Source of the DNA: a virus
Virus record (IMG/VR): IMGVR_UViG_3300042478_002553
Span: 1-39,019 of that record
DNA length: 39,019 nt
Reading direction: 5' to 3' (one strand)
The number at the start of each line of letters is the position of its first letter. Position 1 is the stretch's first letter. The translations under genes were made by a program, and so were the position numbers. This document shows positions 9,385 to 15,306 of this stretch, piece after piece. Below the pieces are notes generated by a model, which did no database searches, was not told the origin of the DNA, and saw only the letters and a list, made by a program, of their open reading frames with translations.

Positions 9385-9992
9385 TGACCTATTATCAAGC
9401 CCCTTTTACATTTGACTTTAATGCGTCTATAATTGATATAGATGTAGGAACGTCAGATGTGGATTGTTTTGACATCTACGACGCAATAAAAAAAGCACAA
9501 GCGAGCGAAGAAGGAATCATATATGACAGAATCGGTAGAGGGTCAGGACTCAATGTCCTTGGACCCGGGATCCAAGTTGGTCTCACCGTCGAATTATTGG
9601 GGGCTTGGCAACTTCGGTTCCCGAGTGGAAACTACGTCGCCCGTATCTCCGGCGGAAACTTCATCGGAGGACCAGGAGGAGACCCCATTGCCTACACCGC
9701 CGGAGTCCAAACCCTCCTGATTCAATCTGCGGCTTCCACAATCGTAACAGAAGGTGGCTCTGTCCCCACAGCAGCGCAAAACGCGGATGCTGTTTGGAAT
9801 TACACAATGGAAAACGCCATCACATCAAGCCAAATGCTTAAAGGTGTGGCAAGAACGCAACTGGCCAAAGTCAACGTCAACGAAATAACAGGTGATGTGA
9901 CAATTTATAAACTGGATGGTACAACCGTATTTGCACAGGCATCAACGTCTCCCACAGGGGATAGAAATGCCCCAACCGTAGATTGGAATTAA
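9384..9992 (+). CDS. Minor tail / appendage protein, 202 aa
   Basis: Last full-size gene of the late block. The N-terminal half alternates beta segments, with WQLRFPSGNYVARISGGN near residues 70-90. This is reminiscent of a widespread small phage tail protein family in which a short strand is followed by a (F/L)xDGxY turn and a Val/Ile-rich strand. The C-terminal half has an Ala/Gln helix and a final ITGDVTIYKLDG beta hairpin, as in proteins that cap or attach tail fibres. About 9530-9720 is richer in G+C than the rest of the gene, suggesting mosaic exchange. The assignment is by analogy only. Confidence 0.55.
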   Translation: MTYYQAPFTFDFNASIIDIDVGTSDVDCFDIYDAIKKAQASEEGIIYDRIGRGSGLNVLGPGIQVGLTVELLGAWQLRFPSGNYVARISGGNFIGGPGGDPIAYTAGVQTLLIQSAASTIVTEGGSVPTAAQNADAVWNYTMENAITSSQMLKGVARTQLAKVNVNEITGDVTIYKLDGTTVFAQASTSPTGDRNAPTVDWN

Positions 9993-10002
9993 AGGAGTTT
10001 TT

Positions 10003-10044
10003 ATGAAAAAGAAAAAAGGAAAAGGCGGCGGAAAGGGTTGCTAG
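10003..10044 (+). CDS. Micro-gene for a 13-residue Lys/Gly peptide ending in Cys
   Basis: The reading frame MKKKKGKGGGKGC lies 10 bases after the last tail gene. It is preceded by a perfect AAAGGAG five bases before the ATG, one of the best ribosome binding sites in the late block, and it ends 10 bases before the convergent gene's stop. The peptide is strongly basic with no hydrophobic residues. Nothing but this peptide would use that binding site. Function is unknown; a nucleic-acid-binding or virion-associated peptide is possible. It could also be a spurious frame with a fortuitous SD. Confidence 0.5.
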   Translation: MKKKKGKGGGKGC

Positions 10045-10054
10045 TCAATCGTTT

Positions 10055-10315
10055 TTATACAGGTTCATATTTTTTGTGAAAAATGCTCGGTTTGCACGCG
10101 GAAAAGTTACCTTCCGTGTCCTTAATAATAAAATCATCTTTAGACGCAAGCATCGGTTTCTCTTGAGTTTCAATATGAATTCTACACCGATCATCATAAT
10201 GGTAACTCATGCTAAAGAAATCTATGCCCCAATGTTCCTTCATGGCATAGTAGGAATCGCGTGTCCCATCATATTGCATGGCATCAATTTCAACGGGTTT
10301 TGTTTTGTATTTCAT
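10055..10315 (-). CDS. Conserved phage small protein, 86 aa
   Basis: Starts MKYKTKPVEIDAMQYDG and ends with DFIIKDTEGNFSACKPSIFHKKYEPV. This matches the layout of a common small phage protein: an MKxxxKPVxVxAxQ(F/Y)xG start, a central helix, and a GD(Y/F)IIxG...G(E/N)(F/Y)xxCKPxIFxxxYxxV end. The family is widespread but, as far as I know, uncharacterised. The gene closes the lysis operon and overlaps the upstream holin gene by four bases. It converges on the Lys/Gly micro-gene. Confidence 0.72.
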   Translation of the reverse strand: MKYKTKPVEIDAMQYDGTRDSYYAMKEHWGIDFFSMSYHYDDRCRIHIETQEKPMLASKDDFIIKDTEGNFSACKPSIFHKKYEPV

Positions 10316-10827
10316 GCTTTTGCTCTTAATGATGAAAACTTATCAAACGTTCTCAACCCCATGTAAATGTAGGGCAGCATCATAAGCCCATCAAATACCT
10401 TTTCATTGGGGCTGGGCATAAGAATAACATAAGCGATGCTTCCTAATAATCCTAGCCACGCCATACCAGGGCGGGTAGAGCGCACAAAAATATCATCTGC
10501 TTTGTCCCCTGCCCTAATGGTGTCTTGCGTTTCTTTCTGCTCTAGCTGTGAATCCTGTAGCCGGATGCGTTCCATTTCCAGCAGGTGAGAGCGAATAGAG
10601 GCTTCATTCTCATAAGCCATCTTTTTAAGCCGTTCTAAAGCCTGTGGGTCGTTTTGAAGGACAGAGAGTGCCAAATCAGGTGTGGCGTAGTTGGTGGCCC
10701 CAGAAACCAGCTTTACGCCAGCCTCTACAGCACTGCCAAGGTTTCCAGTTAAAAGTGAACCGACAAGGTTTGCGCCTTCCGTGCCGTTTCTGCTTAGCCA
10801 TGCGCCTACGTCCTTCCATGTACTCAT
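10312..10827 (-). CDS. Holin of the GTA 3TM type, 171 aa
   Basis: An N-terminal amphipathic region (residues 1-55, Gly/Ala-rich) is followed by a long charged helix (60-108). Then comes RSTRPGMAWLGLLGSIAYVI and two further hydrophobic stretches (about residues 120-155). The order, especially the RPG(M)xW motif at the start of the membrane part, matches the holin family first named from alphaproteobacterial gene transfer agents. It would form the inner-membrane lesion that releases the endolysin. It sits two genes after the endolysin, joined by ATGA overlaps on both sides, which confirms a lysis cassette. Confidence 0.75.
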   Translation of the reverse strand: MSTWKDVGAWLSRNGTEGANLVGSLLTGNLGSAVEAGVKLVSGATNYATPDLALSVLQNDPQALERLKKMAYENEASIRSHLLEMERIRLQDSQLEQKETQDTIRAGDKADDIFVRSTRPGMAWLGLLGSIAYVILMPSPNEKVFDGLMMLPYIYMGLRTFDKFSSLRAKA

Positions 10828-11135
10828 AGTTTCATGCCTTTCCCGTATTCCCTTAACCCCGAAAACTCTCTCATTTTATCAATATGACGGCATTGTTCAA
10901 CTCGGATATGTTCAGCGAGATCATCCGTAAACTCTATAATCTCTTCAAGACTTTCCCTTTTTTCCTGATCCACATCATCTAAATTTAGCCGCAAAGTATG
11001 AGAAATCATAGGCAAAAATTTATGAATTTCATTTAGTTTGTCATTCAATGCCACGCATAACCAGTGCGCGTTTGTTTCCCCTTTGAGGTTTTCAAACACA
11101 TTTTGGTAAACGGTCTCATCTACTAGGTTTTTCAT
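10824..11135 (-). CDS. Unknown helical protein in the lysis cassette, 103 aa
   Basis: The chosen ATG at 11135 overlaps the endolysin stop in an ATGA, the same coupling used at every other junction here. An alternative ATG five codons upstream has no properly spaced ribosome binding site. The protein is strongly acidic and helical (for example DDVDQEKRESLEEIIEF), with no membrane segment and a single Trp near residue 25. Lying between the endolysin and holin, it may modulate lysis. No family is recognised. Confidence 0.6.
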   Translation of the reverse strand: MKNLVDETVYQNVFENLKGETNAHWLCVALNDKLNEIHKFLPMISHTLRLNLDDVDQEKRESLEEIIEFTDDLAEHIRVEQCRHIDKMREFSGLREYGKGMKL

Positions 11136-11599
11136 AATAAATCTTTCCATCCTTCATTGCCTAAAAACATCAAGGATTCTGCCTGTCTGCGTCTGCGAAG
11201 GCCGTTAGAGGGTTGACCTTTAATATAAATCCATCGTTTAAATTCTGCGGATGCTTCTTGTATTCTGCCTTCGTTCAACAGGCGGCGTATGGTTGAACTA
11301 GAAACTTTCCCTCTCCCAAGGTTGAAAACAAAAGAAACCATAGCATCAAACTGGTTTTGGTTTAGGGGAAAATGGACCAAATCGTGGATGTGGTTTTCTG
11401 CTTTTTTTTTATCTACCAAAAAAAGTGCGTCTGCCTCTTCTTGGGTAAGACCATTTTTAAAGCGTTCTGTTTCCTCTGGCCATATTCTGTGACCCCATCC
11501 TATAGTGGGATATTTTGCCCCATCATCGTATGCTCTTAATCGGCACCCTTCAAAAGCATGGATCAATCTGATTCCGTCCTGAGAAAGAGAAAGCATCAT
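11132..11599 (-). CDS. Endolysin, T4-type lysozyme (GH24), 155 aa
   Basis: The muramidase active site is plain near the N-terminus: FEGCRLRAYDDGAKYPTIGWGH carries Glu17, Asp26 and Thr32 in the family's E-x8-D-x5-T arrangement. Length is typical for a compact soluble phage lysozyme. There is no signal peptide or N-terminal membrane anchor, so export should depend on the holin, unlike SAR endolysins. The reaction is cleavage of the beta-1,4 bond between N-acetylmuramic acid and N-acetylglucosamine. The start overlaps the upstream membrane-protein gene in an ATGA. Confidence 0.92.
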   Translation of the reverse strand: MMLSLSQDGIRLIHAFEGCRLRAYDDGAKYPTIGWGHRIWPEETERFKNGLTQEEADALFLVDKKKAENHIHDLVHFPLNQNQFDAMVSFVFNLGRGKVSSSTIRRLLNEGRIQEASAEFKRWIYIKGQPSNGLRRRRQAESLMFLGNEGWKDLL

Positions 11600-11841
11600 T
11601 TAGCCCCTTGGTTAGCGATAAGGGTTGGGATGGCGTTTTCGATATTGGTAACGCGCTCTTCGAGTTTGGCAAAATCGGATTGCTCATCTTCTTTTTTCAT
11701 AATCGCCACCATTACGGCAAGGTTTTTATCCATGTCCGCTTGCGTTTTCAGAAAATAGGTTCCAGCCCCCGCAATGGTGGCGATGACAATACCAATAAGC
11801 GTTATAAGCAATTTGGTATTTGTATTGCTGCTGTCATCCAC
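11596..11841 (-). CDS. Small membrane protein with coiled coil, lysis-associated, 81 aa
   Basis: One strongly hydrophobic segment at about residues 10-31 (LLITLIGIVIATIAGAGTYFL) follows a short polar N-terminus. The rest is a charged helix with heptad character (FAKLEERVTNIENAI). An N-terminal membrane anchor with a coiled-coil domain immediately upstream of an endolysin suits an inner-membrane spanin-like protein, an antiholin or an XhlA-like lysis helper. I cannot choose among these. No lipobox partner is seen nearby. Confidence 0.65.
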   Translation of the reverse strand: MDDSSNTNTKLLITLIGIVIATIAGAGTYFLKTQADMDKNLAVMVAIMKKEDEQSDFAKLEERVTNIENAIPTLIANQGAK

Positions 11842-11852
11842 AACAGGGGCCC

Positions 11853-12134
11853 TTAGTTTCCCCGTTGTTGCACGTGTGCAACAGTGGTGCGAACTTGGTT
11901 TTGAAAGTTAGGAAAGTCATTAAGAGCAGACAGAATCAGTTGCTCGCCTTCCACTTTCGTGATTTTAGCAACAATTTCAGGGCTGCGGATAATACGAAAA
12001 GCAATAGCAGCAAGATCAAAAGAAGCCACTTTGTAAACTTCCTCAATAGCGGCTAAGTGTTGTTGGACTTCAGACATGGGGTCTTCCTTTATTTGGGGTT
12101 TTTTAGGTTTGAAGAGTGAAAAAAAGAACCTCAC
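11853..12134 (-). CDS. Unknown small protein with two candidate starts, 93 or 74 aa
   Basis: Two starts look functional. A GTG at 12134 has AAAGGAG seven bases upstream. An in-frame ATG at 12077 has AAAGGAAG about five bases upstream. The long form adds MRFFFSLFKPKKPQIKEDP, a short hydrophobic then basic leader, to a helical domain (VYKVASFDLAAIAFRIIRSP). The AAAGGAG also precedes a two-codon frame, ATG AAG TGA. Position just ahead of the lysis genes makes a lysis-timing role possible, since dual starts are known in holins, but the protein itself is not recognised. Confidence 0.55.
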   Translation of the reverse strand: MRFFFSLFKPKKPQIKEDPMSEVQQHLAAIEEVYKVASFDLAAIAFRIIRSPEIVAKITKVEGEQLILSALNDFPNFQNQVRTTVAHVQQRGN

Positions 12135-12166
12135 TTCATCTCTCCTTTGGCAGGTTTTACATAACT

Positions 12167-13081
12167 TTATACACCATTGTCTTGATTTTCAAATGGTTTT
12201 TCCAGTTTATTTACCATCTCAAAGTACACGGGGTTGATAATGTCCATAATCACTTGGTTGTCTTTGTATTTTTCTTCTGCCTTTTCCATGGCGGCATTCA
12301 GGTCTTTCTCGGTTTCCATAGCGCGTAGACGTTCTGCCATAGCTTGTGCAATGCGTTCTGGCGATAAAGGCTTTTTCTCGGGTTCTTGCCCAGAGTTAAG
12401 CCAGCTTAAAATGCTTGAACACAGTGTTTCATCAATGGGAAATATCTTCCCAGAAAAGAATCCCGTTCTATCCTTAGAAGAGGAAGCCATAAAGTTCCCG
12501 CCGCCAGGAAGATCAAAGACAAGTGTAAATTCGTAGTCCATGCCTTCCCGTTGAATGGGGGCCAGCCCTATTTTTTCAGGGACTTTTTTGCCGTTTTTCT
12601 CAACAAGAGCATATTCTTGTTTGGCACGCATTGTTGCAATAATGTGACATTTGGATGCTAAAATGGCGTCAACAAACGCCTGGTGTTTTGGCGTCACGTC
12701 TTTCCAGGATGTGTAGCTGTTTTTTGAGTTGGATGTCTTGGTTACGGTATCCACCTGCTCTAAGCACCCGCCTTGTCCGTTCCACTCATGGCTTATGCTA
12801 TCAATGATGATAACATCCGCCCCAAATGCTTCTGCCTCTTTAATGCGCTTTATATAAGCCTCAGGGGCATACGGAGGCGAAAACTGAGATACATAATACT
12901 CAGGAAATTTATCGCTATAGAGTTCCGCAGAGCCATGCTCAGTGTCAATAACGCAAACCTTGGCATCCTTCCCAAAAATGCCAAAAGCCATTGTAAGCGC
13001 GGAATACGTCTTTCCACTTCCCGATGGCCCCGTTAAGGCAAGTCTCAATTTCTGCTTTTTCTTCTCGGCTTTCGTAAACAT
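12167..13081 (-). CDS. RecA-like ATPase, Sak4-type recombination protein, 304 aa
   Basis: With the start at 13081 (AAAGGAA upstream), residues 18-25 are GPSGSGKT, a clear Walker A, and VIIIDS at 90-95 is the Walker B. Between them is VIDTEHGSAE. The compact RecA-core arrangement without RecA's flanking domains resembles phage Sak4-type proteins, which support single-strand annealing or recombination together with a host or phage SSB. The C-terminal 70 residues are charged and helical. It is the first gene after a TTGACT-17-TATTGT promoter, and a PD-(D/E)XK nuclease gene lies just upstream, a common pairing. An upstream ATG adding 18 residues lacks SD support. Other phage AAA ATPases remain possible. 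Confidence 0.75.
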   Translation of the reverse strand: MFTKAEKKKQKLRLALTGPSGSGKTYSALTMAFGIFGKDAKVCVIDTEHGSAELYSDKFPEYYVSQFSPPYAPEAYIKRIKEAEAFGADVIIIDSISHEWNGQGGCLEQVDTVTKTSNSKNSYTSWKDVTPKHQAFVDAILASKCHIIATMRAKQEYALVEKNGKKVPEKIGLAPIQREGMDYEFTLVFDLPGGGNFMASSSKDRTGFFSGKIFPIDETLCSSILSWLNSGQEPEKKPLSPERIAQAMAERLRAMETEKDLNAAMEKAEEKYKDNQVIMDIINPVYFEMVNKLEKPFENQDNGV

Positions 13082-13111
13082 ATCATGGTTCCTTTGTGTT
13101 GGTGTGTGTAA

Positions 13112-13140
13112 ACAATACACAACAAAGCAAACCAAGTCAA
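13112..13140 (-). promoter_or_regulatory. Promoter of the RecA-like ATPase and lysis genes, with TGTGT-N7-ACACA dyad
   Basis: Read on the - strand, TTGACT (13135-13140) and TATTGT (13112-13117) are separated by 17 bp. The dyad TGTGT-N7-ACACA at 13105-13121 covers the -10 box, so a bound protein would block initiation. The same dyad recurs at 16819 and 19381. This promoter would give the ATPase and lysis genes a start separate from the operon promoter near 14200. Confidence 0.55.
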
Positions 13141-13143
13141 CGT

Positions 13144-13527
13144 TTATTTTATCTGGTTATTGACAAACAAAATCCAGTCTTCGGTTATCATGACTTGTGT
13201 AAGTCGGTAGACTTTCCAGCCCATAAACTGCGCTTGATTATATTTCTCACAGTCCTTTGAGTATCCCACAAGCGTCTGGTGGCGGCCCATTTTGTGCGTA
13301 TTAATGCCCTCTATTTCGATGGCAATTTTGCTTTTGGGGTGTGCGTAGTCAAACCGCCATTTTCTCACAGGGTGAAACTTGTATTCCTTTTCCAGCTTGT
13401 GTTTTGAAAGTATTTCCCAAAGATAGAGAAACTTGCATTCAAGGCCAGAGGATTCCTCAATGCTTTTGACTTTAGCTGCTTTAGGTAGCTTCTTGCCTTT
13501 AAAAAAGGCTTTTGGCAGTCGGATCAT
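13144..13527 (-). CDS. PD-(D/E)XK-type nuclease, 127 aa
   Basis: The core WRFDYAHPKSKIAIEIEG (residues 57-74) places Asp60 before a strand with Glu71 and Glu73, the metal-binding pattern of small nucleases in the VSR/DUF559 and resolvase-like group. The C-terminal helix and strand (KDCEKYNQAQFMGWKVYRL) also fit that fold. The Lys-rich N-terminus probably binds DNA. Directly upstream of the Sak4-like ATPase, it is likely a recombination or resolution nuclease acting on phage DNA. Substrate is unknown. It overlaps the upstream gene by four bases. Confidence 0.7.
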   Translation of the reverse strand: MIRLPKAFFKGKKLPKAAKVKSIEESSGLECKFLYLWEILSKHKLEKEYKFHPVRKWRFDYAHPKSKIAIEIEGINTHKMGRHQTLVGYSKDCEKYNQAQFMGWKVYRLTQVMITEDWILFVNNQIK

Positions 13528-13682
13528 TCCACAGGCACCGTTTCAGAATCCACCACCATAGACACCATTTTATCTTTCAGGCGGCCATAATCAAAACACA
13601 CCTTTTGATCGTCCAGCACAATCAGAGACACCAAAGCCAGCACCGTGACAATCAAAACAAAACAAGCGGCTTTAAGAATCAT
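13524..13682 (-). CDS. Small single-pass membrane protein, 52 aa
   Basis: This short frame begins MILKAACFVLIVTVLALV, a hydrophobic segment spanning residues 2-23, and ends in an acidic tail. It is joined to both neighbours: it starts 11 bases inside the 84-residue gene and its TGA overlaps the nuclease ATG in an ATGA. That coupling, which fits the rest of the operon, is the main evidence that it is real. Topology suggests an N-in anchor with a short outer tail. Function is unknown. Confidence 0.6.
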   Translation of the reverse strand: MILKAACFVLIVTVLALVSLIVLDDQKVCFDYGRLKDKMVSMVVDSETVPVE

Positions 13683-13926
13683 CACATGCCCCATCTATTT
13701 CGCTTGCCAACATTCTCAGGTAATTTGAGATTGTTTTTGGGTTTTCCTTGTTTTCAATTCTTTGGGATACCGCTTCCCAAATCAAATCCACAAGGGTGCA
13801 TTCAAAATGGGCATCAGATTCGTCTGGGAAGGGATGGAACGTGATGACAAAACTGGCTGTGGGAAAGACATTAAAATCAATATCCACTTCAGCGTCGTCT
13901 AAAAAATTCTCATCCCTTATCATCAA
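13672..13926 (-). CDS. Unknown acidic protein, 84 aa
   Basis: Second gene of the - strand operon, starting in an ATGA overlap with the 77-residue gene. Two beta-like stretches (VDIDFNVFPTASFVITFHPF) are followed by a long helix (residues 44-78). The protein is acidic, lacks a membrane segment and ends GACDDS. No family is recognised. The early-operon position beside recombination genes suggests a small host-takeover or DNA-metabolism accessory protein, but there is no direct evidence. Confidence 0.6.
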   Translation of the reverse strand: MMIRDENFLDDAEVDIDFNVFPTASFVITFHPFPDESDAHFECTLVDLIWEAVSQRIENKENPKTISNYLRMLASEIDGACDDS

Positions 13927-14156
13927 TGAGTGCCAAACGTGTCCACCAAAGAGTCTTCCTTTTGATCCTTTTTGCGCTTCTTGTGAACAAACGTCTGAAC
14001 AACGCGGTCAGAATCAAGAGCAAGATTTGTGCTGTATAAAGACCATCCCTCACTGGCAGCCTTGTTAAGGTATTGGGTTACCTCTTCATCACTAATTTCG
14101 TCAACCTCAAAGGGAAAGCTCTTAAACACGAACTCAGACTTTAATTTTCCAATCAT
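13923..14156 (-). CDS. Small protein with DUF4177-like layout, 77 aa
   Basis: First gene of the - strand operon. An N-terminal beta strand, a helix with YLNKAASEGWSLYS (near residues 29-43) and a second strand match the LNxxGxEGWxLV pattern of DUF4177-like small proteins. The Lys-rich tail (HKKRKKDQKE) may bind nucleic acid. It lies 79 bases from the divergent HTH regulator gene and is probably controlled by it. Function is unknown and the family link is by pattern only. Confidence 0.55.
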   Translation of the reverse strand: MIGKLKSEFVFKSFPFEVDEISDEEVTQYLNKAASEGWSLYSTNLALDSDRVVQTFVHKKRKKDQKEDSLVDTFGTH

Positions 14157-14235
14157 AAAAACACTTTCTTTTTGTGTGGGTGTGTGATATACATAACACT
14201 TATACAGAGATTAAGTCAAGAAGAAAAAGGATGTT
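14157..14235. promoter_or_regulatory. Divergent early promoter region
   Basis: This 79-bp gap separates the - strand operon from the + strand HTH gene. On the - strand, TTGACT (14214-14219) is followed after 17-18 bp by a TATGT-type -10 at 14190-14196. An imperfect 18-bp dyad beginning GTG and ending AACAC (14182-14199) covers that -10 box, similar to dyads at other early promoters. A + strand promoter must also lie here, with TATACA at 14201 as a possible -10. Confidence 0.45.
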
Positions 14236-14514
14236 ATGCACAAAACGCTTTTAAGAAGTCGCAGGGAATCGTTGGGTTGGTCAAGAGGTCATGTTCTTGA
14301 TTTGATGAAAGACTATGGTTTTTCAGGATCGGGTCACAAGATTCTTTTTATCGAAGACCGACGCACAAAAAGTCAGGACGAAGCATTTTTACGTTGCCTT
14401 TGTAAAGTATTGGATTTAAATTTCGATGATGTGGCTAGAGAACTTGAGATCGTGCCGGAGAAAATCAAAAAAGCATATTTTGAAGGCAAGATTCAGTATG
14501 AGGAAGGTCATTGA
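14236..14514 (+). CDS. HTH (XRE/Cro-like) transcriptional regulator, 92 aa
   Basis: Residues 3-60 read as a helix-turn-helix of the Cro/CI class. A first helix LLRSRRESLGWSRGHV is followed by VLDLMKDYGF, then a recognition-helix region ending in IEDRRTKSQDEAFLRCLCKVLDL. Long linkers make it an atypical member. It is divergent from the 14156-to-10055 operon and shares its control region, the usual place for an autoregulated early switch. SD AAGGA is four bases from the ATG. Confidence 0.65.
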   Translation: MHKTLLRSRRESLGWSRGHVLDLMKDYGFSGSGHKILFIEDRRTKSQDEAFLRCLCKVLDLNFDDVARELEIVPEKIKKAYFEGKIQYEEGH

Positions 14515-14755
14515 TTTTTTTGAGTACAAAAAGAAAAAGCAAGAGCCTTTAAAAAACGTTCAGGACATAATCCTGAAAAACAACCACCTGAAGACGATAG
14601 AGTGTTTATGCCGTGTTGCGCGTTTCCATGCCAACACGGTTGACGATTACCACATCAACGCATCTGTGCATTGTCTAGAGAGCATCAGGCAAGAGATTGA
14701 CGACCTGCTGGATAGAGTTAAGGAGCAGGGTGGCTGTTTGGTGTTTGACCAGTAG
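14498..14755 (+). CDS. Unknown helical protein, 85 aa
   Basis: The start at 14498 gives a 17-base overlap with the HTH gene. A longer frame from 14426 would lie wholly inside that gene and lacks a binding site. The protein has a basic N-terminus (FFEYKKKKQ) and then helices containing CLCRVARFHANTVDDYH and SIRQEIDDLLDRVKEQ. It may act with the regulator upstream. Its end overlaps the convergent gene at 14718 by 38 bases. No family is recognised. Confidence 0.55.
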   Translation: MRKVIDFFEYKKKKQEPLKNVQDIILKNNHLKTIECLCRVARFHANTVDDYHINASVHCLESIRQEIDDLLDRVKEQGGCLVFDQ

Positions 14756-15152
14756 GCAAGATCACTTCGTCCCATTCAATCAACGGCGCTCCTTGTCCGT
14801 TGTAGTATGTGCGTAAAATAATGCGCTTAACGATTGCACTAGGGTTTTCTAATGATTTAAACTCAAACTTAGAAAGATATATAGGTGTAAATACTGAATA
14901 TTCTTTATAAACATCCACCAAATCCCCTACCATCGGTACAGGACTTAGCAACTCTTGGTTATCTTCGGTAACAGTGACGCGCCAACAAGAGATAAAATCA
15001 TCACCTACATGGGTTTTAAACCCTTTTTTCCATTGCCCTTCGTATGCCGAAAAAGATTCGATGGCTTTCCAACAAAAACTTTCTTCATACAAAGCCGCCT
15101 GACTCAGACGACGTGTTATGAGTTGTGTGCCTATAGGGTATAGTTTGGTCAT
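14718..15152 (-). CDS. Unknown protein, 144 aa
   Basis: The ATG at 15152 has AAAGGAG seven bases upstream, so it is preferred over an ATG ten codons earlier. The protein is beta-rich in its N-terminal half (LYPIGTQLITRRLSQ, then FISCWRVTVTED), has GDLVDVYKEYSVFTP in the middle and a Pro/His tail. No membrane segment or catalytic motif is seen. The gene is preceded by a leader with a promoter and an intrinsic terminator, suggesting attenuated expression. Confidence 0.6.
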   Translation of the reverse strand: MTKLYPIGTQLITRRLSQAALYEESFCWKAIESFSAYEGQWKKGFKTHVGDDFISCWRVTVTEDNQELLSPVPMVGDLVDVYKEYSVFTPIYLSKFEFKSLENPSAIVKRIILRTYYNGQGAPLIEWDEVILPTGQTPNSHPAP

Positions 15153-15187
15153 AATCATTCTCCTTTGCTTGTTGGTACTCAATCAAT

Positions 15188-15224
15188 AAAAAAACGGGGC
15201 TTCCCATCAACAAAGAAACCCCGT
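15188..15224 (-). terminator. Intrinsic terminator or attenuator ahead of the 144-residue gene
   Basis: On the - strand, ACGGGGTTTC (15215-15224) pairs with GAAGCCCCGT (15194-15203). This is a 10-bp stem with one G-U pair and an 11-base loop, followed by seven U residues (15188-15194). It ends transcripts from the gene at 15307-15702. It also lies between the local promoter and the gene starting at 15152, so it could act as an attenuator. A second hairpin (TAAGTGG/CCACTTA, 15232-15258) precedes it. Confidence 0.75.
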
Positions 15225-15263
15225 CCAGTTTTAAGTGGCAAGAAACCAAAACCACTTAGGAGC

Positions 15264-15301
15264 GTTGGTGTTGTTATGACACACACACCAACCATTGTCA
15301 A
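15264..15301 (-). promoter_or_regulatory. Promoter with an 8-bp perfect operator dyad
   Basis: On the - strand, TTGACA (15296-15301) and CATAAC (15273-15278) are 17 bp apart. Perfect inverted arms GTTGGTGT (15264-15271) and ACACCAAC (15285-15292), separated by 13 bp, flank the -10 box. It would drive the leader and the gene starting at 15152. A 38-codon frame also spans this leader (15295 to 15179, - strand) but has no ribosome binding site. Confidence 0.55.
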
Positions 15302-15306
15302 CGGGT

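Noticed and set aside
9523-9841. Two extra + strand frames inside the last tail gene
   Set aside because: They coincide with the GC-rich patch, lack SD sites and have Pro/Ser/Arg-rich shadow composition.
3242-9992. Diversity-generating retroelement acting on the tail appendage genes, as in BPP-1
   Set aside because: No reverse transcriptase gene and no template/variable repeat pair was seen.
13512-13844. + strand His-rich frame opposite the small - strand genes
   Set aside because: Its His/Phe-rich sequence is the antisense of real genes with ATGA couplings, and it has no binding site.
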